Of a DNA stretch of 33,979 nt, positions 7,583-15,357 are shown piece by piece. Below the pieces are notes generated by a model, which was given only the letters and a program-made list of their open reading frames with translations, did no database searches and was not told the DNA's origin. The stretch spans positions 1-33,979 of the forward strand of contig JADFNK010000001.1 of the NCBI GenBank assembly GCA_022563405.1, written 5' to 3'. This DNA is from Gemmatimonadota bacterium. GTDB taxonomy: Bacteria > Gemmatimonadota > Gemmatimonadetes > Longimicrobiales > Gaopeijiaceae. Made by a program: the position numbers and the translations under genes. Position 1 is the stretch's first letter; every line of letters starts with the position of its first letter.

Positions 7583-8222
7583 CGACGTTGTCGATCTCCA
7601 CGATCCCGAAAGCCGACCCGAGGCGCTTCACGACAGATTCGATGTCCGTGTGTTCACCTCCGATGAGCGGGAGACCCTGAGCGCTTCGGCCTCTGCCCAT
7701 CCGCTCCGGTGGACCCTTTGGGCTGCCAAGGAGAGCGCGTACAAGGTCGCCAAGAAGCTCGATCCCGCCGTCAGGTTTCTGCCTAGGGACTTTGTGGTGC
7801 GACTGATCGGCGAGGGACGGGCCGTAGTCACGCACGAAGCCGGTCCGTTCAACGTTCGACTGTACGGAACGGACGAGTGGGTAGGTGCGGTAACCACACG
7901 TGGGGTGGCACCTGTGGCGGCGGATGACCCCGTGACCCACGTCGGTTCGGGGATCGAGCGACTGGGGGTGCCCGGCGCCGACCCGAGTCAGGCCGTGAGG
8001 GAGTTCGCGCGTGCGGCTATCGCTTTGCGGATGAACCTGCCGACTGGGGAGGTCCGGATCGCGGCCGACCGGGGAATCCCGGTTGTGCTGTGGCGCGACC
8101 GGAGGTTGCCCGTTGATCTATCCCTCTCCCATCACGGTCGATTCGTGGCGTGGGCTTGGAGCGCGCAGCCCACCCCCCGTTCCGATCACTCTTCTAGAGA
8201 ATCTCCGGCGACTGCGGCTTGA
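7569..8222 (+). CDS. 4'-phosphopantetheinyl transferase superfamily protein (Sfp/AcpT-like)
   Basis: The protein is 217 aa from a TTG at 7569, chosen because GGAGGAGGAA lies just upstream and the conserved N-terminal motif starts immediately. The superfamily signatures are GNDVVDL (D6, Mg-binding) and WAAKESAYK (W51, K54, E55). The enzyme transfers phosphopantetheine from CoA to the Ser of an ACP. It overlaps the acyltransferase gene by 14 bp and is the last gene of the operon, so the dedicated ACP is the obvious substrate. Its 3' end overlaps the convergent permease gene by 29 bp. A second His-rich segment near the C-terminus (LSLSHHGRFVAWAW) corresponds to the usual SxSH motif, though it comes after the WxxKE motif in this order. 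Confidence 0.8.
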   Translation: MLVGNDVVDLHDPESRPEALHDRFDVRVFTSDERETLSASASAHPLRWTLWAAKESAYKVAKKLDPAVRFLPRDFVVRLIGEGRAVVTHEAGPFNVRLYGTDEWVGAVTTRGVAPVAADDPVTHVGSGIERLGVPGADPSQAVREFARAAIALRMNLPTGEVRIAADRGIPVVLWRDRRLPVDLSLSHHGRFVAWAWSAQPTPRSDHSSRESPATAA

Positions 8223-10305
8223 AGCGTCCCCCCAGGGCTTCCAAGCCCGCGGGTTCTCCGATAATCGTGAGCCGATCACCGGACTCGAGCACGGTAGCTC
8301 CCCTCGGGATTATGACCTCAGGCCCGCGGCGAACCAGGGCGATCAAGGTGCCCTCCGGCAAGAGGATGTCCTTGAGCGCTTGTCCGATGAGGGTCGCGGA
8401 AGGGGTGCCAGGCTCGAGGGTCAGCGTCAGCAACCGGTCGTCGCGAAGTATCGCCTCCTTGAGCTCCTGATGATTGGAGGCCGAGAGCCAGGCCTCCATG
8501 AAGTCCTCCCTGTCGACGTGTCCGGCAATTTGGGCCAGGATGCGAAGGTGCTGGCCGGGGTCGCCAAGCGGGCTCATGAGAAAAAATACGGCCTGGACCG
8601 GCTCAGATTGACCCTCCCGTCCCTCGGCGAGGTCTACATCCATGTGCATTCCGCCTGGACACCGAACGAGCACCATACGGGCGGATTCGAGGTCTGGTCG
8701 ACGTAGGTGTGGGAGCGCCACTCCGTGAGAGACGGGTGTCATGCCGACGATAGTGCCCTGCAAGAAATCCTCGGCGAGTTCCTTTGCGGAGGCATCACAA
8801 GCTTCCGCGAGATGAGCCGACGCCTCCCAGATCACCTTTCGGAATCCGGTGCCGGCCGGTGCGTCGATAATAGAAGCCATCGTTACGACTTCCTCGAAGG
8901 GGTCCGCGTCACGGAGACCCTTTTCCTTCATGATCTGGCGCAACTCCCGGTCTAGTCCGGTATCACGTTGCCGCCCCAGACGCTCGAAGACGTGAAAGAT
9001 CGCGCCCTCCCGGTCCACACGCTTCCGTGCGTAGTAGTTGTACCATACGGCACCGAAGGTGATGAGCCCACCGGTAAAGAGACTTGGGAGGATCCCCATC
9101 TCGACGATGAGCCAGAAGGGGGCGAGCACGCCCAGTATGTGTAACCAGGGATAGAAAGGAGACCGAAAGCGGGGGTCGTACGATTCGATTCGACTTTCCC
9201 TCATCACGATAACGGCCAGGCAACTCAGGCCGAACATCAGCAACTGGAACGCACCCGCCAGCTTTGCGATCCTGCTGGCGTCGAACAACAGAACGAACAC
9301 GACGATGAGGCCTACCGTGGCGTAGATCGCGTAGATCGGGGCGCCCTCGCCCTGGATTCTTGAAAAGAATCTGGGAAGCACATGGTCCCGGCTCATCGCC
9401 AGAGGGTAGCGGGAGGCAGCGAGGATGCCGGCGTTCGCGACGGACATGAACGCGAGCACGGCGGCGGCGATCATCAGGTTCCTACCCCAAGGACCCACCA
9501 GGGCGTTCGCTACGGTGGCCACGGGCGTCAGATCTGCGCCGCCCTGGGCGCCTCCGTGGGCAAGGACATCTGCCGAGACGACACCCACCATGACTCCTGT
9601 GCCGACCGTGTAGACGATCATGGCGGTCGCGAAGGCCAGGAACATTCCGAGCGGGATGTTACGCTCGGGGTTTCGGATCTCTTCCGCGACGCTGGCCACC
9701 TGGGTGAGGCCCATGTAGCTGACCACGACCAGCCCCGCCGTCGACACCAGTGATCCGGGGTCGGGCCCGAACATGCCTGTGAAATTTGCCGGCTCGATTT
9801 GCGTCAGCCCGACGCCTGTGAACCACGCGAGAAGCATCAAGAGCCCCACGACCATCACCGACTGAAAGGTCGTGGATTTCTTCGCTCCCAGGATGTTGAG
9901 AACGCCGAAGGCGATCGCGAACCCGGCGGAGATCGGGCCGATTCTCACTTCGGGGAAAAGTAGCCCCAGATAGGCTCCGATTCCGATCAGCGCAAACGCC
10001 GCCTTCAGACTGAGGGCGATCCACGTGCCGAACCCTCCGATCGTGCCCATCAACGGTCCCATGCTGCGATCGAGGAAATAGTATACGCCCCCGGCGCGCG
10101 GCATGGCGGTGGCCAACTCCGCCATGCTGACCAGGCCCGGAGTGATGAGGAGCCCCGCCAGCAGGTAGGCCAGTGGAAGGCCCGAGCCGACTTCGGCCGC
10201 CGCCAGACCCGGAAGCAAGAAGAATCCGGCGCTCAGCGTGACGCCTGTGGCGATCGAGTAGACGCCGAACAGGCCCAGCTCTTTCTTGAGCTTCTGCTTC
10301 TTCAC
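8194..10305 (-). CDS. APC-superfamily permease fused to PTS EIIA (type 2) and TrkA-C domains
   Basis: The protein is 703 aa with a GTG start in a GTGA overlap with kup. Residues about 8-428 form an APC-type permease with roughly 12 membrane segments, opening with GVTLSAGFFLLPG, the helix 1 unwound Gly region. Residues about 465-620 resemble a PTS EIIA type-2 (fructose/Ntr) domain. Its GVALPH motif contains H533, the expected phosphorylated His. Residues about 628-690 are a TrkA-C/RCK-C domain (LIGQALKDILLPEGTLIALVRR, then PRGATVLESGDRLTIIGE), which binds small ligands such as c-di-AMP in other transporters. The annotated family is amino-acid permease, but coupling to Kup and both regulatory domains suggest a role in potassium or osmotic balance, as for the APC-type potassium importer KimA. 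Substrate unproven. Confidence 0.85.
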   Translation of the reverse strand: MKKQKLKKELGLFGVYSIATGVTLSAGFFLLPGLAAAEVGSGLPLAYLLAGLLITPGLVSMAELATAMPRAGGVYYFLDRSMGPLMGTIGGFGTWIALSLKAAFALIGIGAYLGLLFPEVRIGPISAGFAIAFGVLNILGAKKSTTFQSVMVVGLLMLLAWFTGVGLTQIEPANFTGMFGPDPGSLVSTAGLVVVSYMGLTQVASVAEEIRNPERNIPLGMFLAFATAMIVYTVGTGVMVGVVSADVLAHGGAQGGADLTPVATVANALVGPWGRNLMIAAAVLAFMSVANAGILAASRYPLAMSRDHVLPRFFSRIQGEGAPIYAIYATVGLIVVFVLLFDASRIAKLAGAFQLLMFGLSCLAVIVMRESRIESYDPRFRSPFYPWLHILGVLAPFWLIVEMGILPSLFTGGLITFGAVWYNYYARKRVDREGAIFHVFERLGRQRDTGLDRELRQIMKEKGLRDADPFEEVVTMASIIDAPAGTGFRKVIWEASAHLAEACDASAKELAEDFLQGTIVGMTPVSHGVALPHLRRPDLESARMVLVRCPGGMHMDVDLAEGREGQSEPVQAVFFLMSPLGDPGQHLRILAQIAGHVDREDFMEAWLSASNHQELKEAILRDDRLLTLTLEPGTPSATLIGQALKDILLPEGTLIALVRRGPEVIIPRGATVLESGDRLTIIGEPAGLEALGGRFKPQSPEIL

Positions 10306-12194
10306 AACTGGACCTGCATCCCGAGTTCCACCACCCGGTTCGGGGGAATCCCGAAGTAGGACGTGGCCTCAAGTGAGTTCCGAGACATGCGGCTGAAGAG
10401 CCGCTTCCGCCATCTCGACATTCCACCTTTCTTGTGTGCGACGAGAGTTTCACGGGAGAGAAAGAAGGTGGTTTGCATCATGTCGAACGCGAGTCCCTTC
10501 TTCTCGCAGCCCTCCAGGATCGACGGGACGTCGGGAGACTCCGCGAAGCCGTAGGAGGCGATGATTTTATACAGATCGTCGGCAACCTTCACAATGCTGA
10601 GGCGATCGTCATCCGCTACGTGCGGCACGTCCAACGTCACGACACTGAGTAACACGACCCGTTGGTGGAGGACCCGGTTGTGCTTGAGATTGTGCAGGAG
10701 GGCCGGTGGTGTGCCGTCGGGATCCTTGTGCAGGAATATTGCGGTTCCGGCCACCCGGGTCGGATTACTTTCTCGGATGTCGGCGAGCAGCAGCTCAATG
10801 GGGAGTGAGCCGACCTCCAGGCGTGCGGCCACGAGCTCCCGACCCTTCTTCCACGTGGTCATCATGGTGAAGATCACGGCGGCAACTACGATCGGGAACC
10901 AGCCGCCCATCGGAATCTTTGGCAGGTTCGCTCCCCAGAACGCGAGGTCGACGATCAGGAGTACCCCGAGGAACAACACGATCGACTTCGGACTCCACCC
11001 CCAGCGTTTGGTGGCGACTACGGCGAAGAGGACCGTTGTGACGGCCATATCCGTCGTGACCGCCACTCCGTACGCCGCCGCGAGGTTGCTGGACGTCTTG
11101 AAGCCGATCACGAGCCCGAGGCAGGCGAGCATCAAAGCCCAGTTGATGCCGGGAAGGTAGACCTGACCTATCTCCCGGCTCGAAGTATACTCCACCTTCA
11201 TGCGGGGCAGGTACCCTAGCTGAATCGCTTGCTGGGTCAGAGAAAACGCGCCCGAGATCACTGCTTGCGAGGCGATGATCGTGGCGAGTGTCGCCAAGCC
11301 TACGAGTGGGTAGAGCGCCCAGCTTGGGGCCATCAGAAAGAAGGGATGGGCTAGTGTGGTGGGGTCCTCCAGAATGACGGCGCCCTGGCCGAAGTAGTTG
11401 AGTACGAGGGCGGGAAGGACCAGGATGAACCAAGTGAGACGGATCGGCTTGATGCCGAAGTGTCCCATGTCTGCGTAGAGAGCCTCACCGCCCGTCACGA
11501 CCAGAAAGACGGATCCCAGCACCAGGAATCCGGCCAAGCCGTTACGAGCAAAAAATGCGGCACCCTCTAGAGGATTTACGGCTGCCATGACCCCCGGGTG
11601 CTTGGTGATTCCAAGAACGCCGAGCACCGCCAACGTGAGAAACCAGACGAGTGTGACGGGGCCGAAGAGCATCCCAATACCCGCCGTGCCCCTGCGCTGG
11701 ACGGAAAAGAGCGCGATAAGGATGACGATGGTAATCGGGATCACATAGGGCTGAAATCGATCCGTTGCGACTTCGAGGCCCTCGACGGCACTCAGAACCG
11801 AAATCGCCGGGGTGATCATGCTGTCGCCGTACAGGAGCGCAGCCCCGAAAAGCCCGGCCATCACCAGCGCGATGCGTTTTTGTGCGGCGGCTTGGGAGGG
11901 CGGGGTGACCAGCGCCGTCAGCGCGATGATCCCTCCTTCGCCGTTGTTGTCGGCCCGCATCACGAAGGTCAGGTACTTGATCGATATGACGATGATCAGG
12001 GACCACAGGATCAGCGACAAAATGCCGAGGACGTTGGCTTGAGTGGGGTCGATCCCGTTTGCGGAATGGAAGGACTCCCGGAGCGCGTAGATGGGACTGG
12101 TACCGATGTCACCGAACACGATGCCCAGGGCCGTAAGGGACAGAGCCGCCAAATAACGGCCGTGTGCCTCTTCGTGGCTTCCTTGAGAACTCAT
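10302..12194 (-). CDS. kup: Potassium uptake protein, KUP/HAK/KT family
   Basis: The protein is 630 aa, the usual length of bacterial Kup. The family signature GDIGTSPIYALRESF starts at residue 28. Some 12 membrane helices follow, then a hydrophilic C-terminal domain. RADNNGEGGIIAL and the GGEALYADMGHFG segment are also diagnostic. Kup imports potassium with protons. The gene is upstream of the APC-EIIA-RCK gene, and the stop overlaps the next start by 4 bp, so the two proteins are made together. The region upstream of its ATG has no convincing Shine-Dalgarno or promoter that I can place. Confidence 0.95.
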   Translation of the reverse strand: MSSQGSHEEAHGRYLAALSLTALGIVFGDIGTSPIYALRESFHSANGIDPTQANVLGILSLILWSLIIVISIKYLTFVMRADNNGEGGIIALTALVTPPSQAAAQKRIALVMAGLFGAALLYGDSMITPAISVLSAVEGLEVATDRFQPYVIPITIVILIALFSVQRRGTAGIGMLFGPVTLVWFLTLAVLGVLGITKHPGVMAAVNPLEGAAFFARNGLAGFLVLGSVFLVVTGGEALYADMGHFGIKPIRLTWFILVLPALVLNYFGQGAVILEDPTTLAHPFFLMAPSWALYPLVGLATLATIIASQAVISGAFSLTQQAIQLGYLPRMKVEYTSSREIGQVYLPGINWALMLACLGLVIGFKTSSNLAAAYGVAVTTDMAVTTVLFAVVATKRWGWSPKSIVLFLGVLLIVDLAFWGANLPKIPMGGWFPIVVAAVIFTMMTTWKKGRELVAARLEVGSLPIELLLADIRESNPTRVAGTAIFLHKDPDGTPPALLHNLKHNRVLHQRVVLLSVVTLDVPHVADDDRLSIVKVADDLYKIIASYGFAESPDVPSILEGCEKKGLAFDMMQTTFFLSRETLVAHKKGGMSRWRKRLFSRMSRNSLEATSYFGIPPNRVVELGMQVQL

Positions 12195-12447
12195 CAGGGT
12201 CCCAGGTTACCGACTCGCGCCGCAAGTGGGAAGAGACGGGAGTCCGTCGGGCCTTGGGTGTGAGATCCGACCAAAATTCGCTACATTCCCCCGCATGCGC
12301 GTGTCCGTCGCCGGGATCAAGGTCGGTGCGACACCCCTCGTACTGTGGCTCCGGGTGCTGGAGATCGTCGCCGGCGTCACCCGAATGGACCTGAGTCCGT
12401 CCGTGGCTCGGTGAAGCCCAGTCGCCATAACTGAAGAGATTTCATCC

Positions 12448-13713
12448 GTGGCAAAGAGAAAGACAACCTTCCGCGACATACCCTACATGGGCCTCGCTCA
12501 AGCGATGGTCAACGCCGCCGAGTTCGGCTACCGAAACGGACGGCCCGATTGGTGTAATCTAGGCCAGGGACAGCCTGACGTCGGACGAATCGAGGGTGCC
12601 CCCAACCGCCTCACCTGGATCACACTAGAGCCCCACGACCAATCCTACGGGCCGCCTGGAGGCATCGAAGAGCTCCGGGAAGCGGTGGCCGGCCACTACA
12701 ATCGCCTCTATCGCACGGGCGAGGACTCGAGGTATAAAAAGGAGAATGTCTCGATCGCGTCGGGTGGCCGCCTGATGCTTGCGAGGATTTTCGCCACGTT
12801 CGATTCGGTTTCGGTGGGGCACAAGTTTCCGGAATCTCCGGCATACCACGACCTGTTCAGCCACCATCTCGGTCGGGTCAAGCCGGTGCCTGTACAGGCC
12901 GGTCCGGATGAGTCCTTCCACCTCGACCCGGCCCGACTCAGCAAGGCCATGGCTGACGGAAAACTTCGGGCCTTTCTCATCGGCAACCCGTGTAATCCGA
13001 CGGGCGACCTCATCCGTGACGCTGAGCTGAAGGCCTATTTGACGGCCGCTCGGAAGAACAAGTGTACGCTCATCCTGGACGAGTCCTACTCGCACTATGT
13101 CTATGGGGAGGACGGTGCGCCAGGGAGTGGCCCGGTATCGGCGGCTTCCTACGTCCGGAACGTGGAGAAAGACCCGGTGCTCATCGTCGACGGCCTTAGC
13201 AAGAACTTCCGGTATCCGGGGTGGCAGCTGAGTTGGGCGGTGGGACCGTCGAGTGTGATCGCGAACCTTGAGCGGGCTGCCACCGGGTTCGACGGTGGAC
13301 CGAGCTTGCCGGCACAGCGGTTGGCGATCAAGGCGTTGGATCCCGAGCGGGCAGACGAAGAGACCACTGCGGTTCGGCGCTTGTTCGCGAGAAAGCGGAT
13401 CGTGATGGTGGAGGGGCTCGAGGCCCTTGGAATTCGTTGTGGAGAAGGGCCCTCGGGCACCTTCTATGTGTGGGCCGACATCAGTGGCCTGCCCAAACCG
13501 CTGAATGATGCCGAGGGGTTCTTCAAGGCCGGGCTCGGCCGCAAGGTCGTCACCATTCCGGGACGGTTCTTCGACGTGAACCCGGGCGGGACACACCCAC
13601 CCATGAGAAAGCTCAAGAAGTGGGTCCGTTTCTCGTTCGGGCCATCCGAGGACAAGATTACCACAGGGTTGGAGCGCCTCGGGGAGATCATCGAGGCCAA
13701 CGAGGACAGCTAG
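12448..13713 (+). CDS. PLP-dependent aminotransferase, class I/II fold
   Basis: The protein is 421 aa from a GTG start with GAAGAGA upstream. Fold-type I landmarks are present: GNPCNPTG (179-186; N183 contacts the PLP oxygen), the D211-E-S-Y214 segment, and the Schiff-base lysine K252 in DGLSKNFRYPGW. YGPPGGIEELREAV (67-80) is the usual substrate/cofactor loop, and VRFSFG near the end supplies the carboxylate-binding Arg. It transfers an amino group between an amino acid and a 2-oxoacid; the amino acid cannot be read from the sequence. It is flanked by a divergent kup operon and, 48 bp downstream, by the RsmC-like gene, and does not obviously belong to a pathway cluster. Confidence 0.88.
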   Translation: MAKRKTTFRDIPYMGLAQAMVNAAEFGYRNGRPDWCNLGQGQPDVGRIEGAPNRLTWITLEPHDQSYGPPGGIEELREAVAGHYNRLYRTGEDSRYKKENVSIASGGRLMLARIFATFDSVSVGHKFPESPAYHDLFSHHLGRVKPVPVQAGPDESFHLDPARLSKAMADGKLRAFLIGNPCNPTGDLIRDAELKAYLTAARKNKCTLILDESYSHYVYGEDGAPGSGPVSAASYVRNVEKDPVLIVDGLSKNFRYPGWQLSWAVGPSSVIANLERAATGFDGGPSLPAQRLAIKALDPERADEETTAVRRLFARKRIVMVEGLEALGIRCGEGPSGTFYVWADISGLPKPLNDAEGFFKAGLGRKVVTIPGRFFDVNPGGTHPPMRKLKKWVRFSFGPSEDKITTGLERLGEIIEANEDS

Positions 13714-13761
13714 AGCAGTCCGGCAACGGTCGGGACGGTCGGACGTTCACACCGAGCGGAG

Positions 13762-14802
13762 ATGTCTCTCAAACGCGGTGCCGACTGGCGGAACCAGGCC
13801 GCTGCGGAGCTGATGTGCGGTGTCCTGCGCCGCGCGTCGATCCCGGGAGACGTGCTCGTCATGCTCGAGAACCTGCCGACGGTCGCCACTGCCGTGGGAG
13901 AGGGCGGAGGCCGGGCTCACTCCTGGCACCGGCTCGCGCGAGAAGGAAGGACCGCTTCAGCGTGGCCTCCGGAAGGTCCGTTCGGGGCGGCAGCCCTGAG
14001 GCTCCCCAAGGCCAAGGACGAGCTGGACATGGCCGTTCATGCCGCCGCGTCCGTTCTCGATGTCGGTGCGCCCCTCTGGGTGTACGGAGCCAACGACGAG
14101 GGTGCGGGGTCCGCCAGCCGGATCATCGAGCCGCTCATGGGTCCGGTCAGGACCGTGGGGTCCGGTGGCCGCTGTCGCGTTCTCGAAGCGGTTAGGCCGG
14201 TGGATGCCCTGAGCCCGCGAGGGACTCTGGCGGAGTGGCGGCGGTCTACGTCGTTGGAGTTTCCGGGCGGGCCTCGTGAATGGATCTCCTACCCCGGCAT
14301 TTTTTCCCATGGCCGACTGGATGCGGGAACCCGCACGCTCCTCGAGGTAATGCCGCGGCTTCCGGCGGCGGGGCGACGAATCCTCGATTTTTCGTGCGGC
14401 TCGGGTGTGATCGGAGCGTACTTATCGGCGTTGGAGCCCACAGCCCGTTTGGACTTTCTCGATGTCGATGCGGTGGCCCTCGTAGCCGTCAGTGAAAACG
14501 TCCCCGGGGCTCGCCTGATTCCCTCGGACGGATTCGATGCGCTGGACCATGAGCGTTATGACCTGATCGTCAGTAACCCTCCGTACCATGAAGGGAAGGA
14601 ACAGAGCGGTAGAGTGATCGAGCGTCTCGTTCGTGGGGCGCCGCACCATCTCGAAACCGACGGGTCACTCGTGCTCGTCACACAGCGACGCCTACCCCTG
14701 GCTGCTTTGATGGGGTCGACCTTCAACACGGTCGAGGTCCTGCTCGATGCCGGTCCCCACCGAGTTTGGCTCGGCAGGAAACAGCCCGCAGTGGCAAGGT
14801 GA
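13762..14802 (+). CDS. RsmC-like 16S rRNA guanine-N2 methyltransferase
   Basis: The protein is 346 aa. The C-terminal half is a Rossmann methyltransferase: ILDFSCGSGVIGAYL (207-221) binds S-adenosylmethionine and SNPPYHEG (271-278) is the base-methylation NPPY motif. The segment YPGIFSHGRLDAGTRTLL (178 on) matches the PGxFSxxxLDxGTxxLL region of RsmC and RlmG. The N-terminal half (about 1-170) resembles the degenerate first methyltransferase domain of RsmC. RsmC modifies G1207 of 16S rRNA and RlmG modifies G1835 of 23S rRNA; the sequence alone does not decide which. GAGCGGAG precedes the ATG. Confidence 0.85.
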   Translation: MSLKRGADWRNQAAAELMCGVLRRASIPGDVLVMLENLPTVATAVGEGGGRAHSWHRLAREGRTASAWPPEGPFGAAALRLPKAKDELDMAVHAAASVLDVGAPLWVYGANDEGAGSASRIIEPLMGPVRTVGSGGRCRVLEAVRPVDALSPRGTLAEWRRSTSLEFPGGPREWISYPGIFSHGRLDAGTRTLLEVMPRLPAAGRRILDFSCGSGVIGAYLSALEPTARLDFLDVDAVALVAVSENVPGARLIPSDGFDALDHERYDLIVSNPPYHEGKEQSGRVIERLVRGAPHHLETDGSLVLVTQRRLPLAALMGSTFNTVEVLLDAGPHRVWLGRKQPAVAR

Positions 14803-15351
14803 AATTATCAGCGCTGCCGCCAGAACGTCGCCGCCGGAGTATCACCGACGGAACGCGAATTCTCGGGGCTATGCCGGGTAACATGCGCGGGTGAGATTTC
14901 CCGCGTCCAGGTATTGGCGCGGGAGGAGCCTGTGGGATCGGTCCGGCTGCCGTGTAGTCCGCCCAGGGCCTCAAAATTTCACACCCACCCGTGACCGAAA
15001 GTGTGTAATATTTCACCATGTGGATACGGGTAGCTGGAGGCTCGTTTCTTGCAACTGAATACGTCGGAGTCCTAAAGACCCAACATGTGCTGGACACATC
15101 TTGATCGAACGGGTCGGAAGGGTGACCATTCAACCGCAGAGAGACCGGAACTGTGCCCATTCAACCGCCGAGAGAATGCAGGTCCATGCCGGAGACGACG
15201 TTGTTTTCTTCGATCGCCATGGCCGAGCGAGGGATGTTTTGTCCAAGAATCTGAGTCAGGCTTCTGACTAGGAAATCCCCACCCTTGCGCAAACGGATCG
15301 GTACTCCAATCATGGTCGCGCAAATTCCGTGAATCAGCCGCTGGAGCGGTT
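14803..15351. other. Non-coding spacer with probable IS21-like terminal repeat relics
   Basis: This 549-bp stretch contains no credible gene; its open frames have no recognisable domain or Shine-Dalgarno. It does hold repeats. Two 22-nt direct copies lie at 15122-15143 and 15153-15174, identical at 20 of 22 positions. GGTGAAATTAT at the rsmC stop (14799-14809) is roughly inverted at 15007-15017, with a third related copy near 14974-14984. Short multiple repeats of this style occur at IS21-family ends. No istA or istB remains. The 170 bp before the GltD-like gene (from about 15180) presumably contains its promoter, but I see no convincing -35/-10 pair. Confidence 0.5.
15122..15174. repeat. Two 22-nt direct repeats, 31-bp period
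   Basis: Both copies read GTGnCCATTCAACCGCnGAG plus AG, differing only at the two n positions. On the minus strand they read as CGGTTGAATGG followed by CAC, a pattern I associate with the repeated transposase-binding sites at IS21-family ends. The assignment to IS21 is inference; the repeats themselves are directly visible. Confidence 0.6.
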
Positions 15352-15357
15352 TTGAAT

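Noticed and set aside
12295..12414. 39-codon frame upstream of the aminotransferase
   Set aside because: No Shine-Dalgarno and no recognisable feature; most likely leader sequence.
12625..13596. Long minus-strand open frame antisense to the aminotransferase
   Set aside because: It mirrors the high-GC coding frame of a clear PLP enzyme, has no recognisable domain and has no Shine-Dalgarno.
14723..15160. Minus-strand 145-codon frame over the rsmC end and spacer
   Set aside because: Overlaps rsmC in antisense, is Pro/Arg-rich and shows no transposase motif; the repeats are better read as non-coding.
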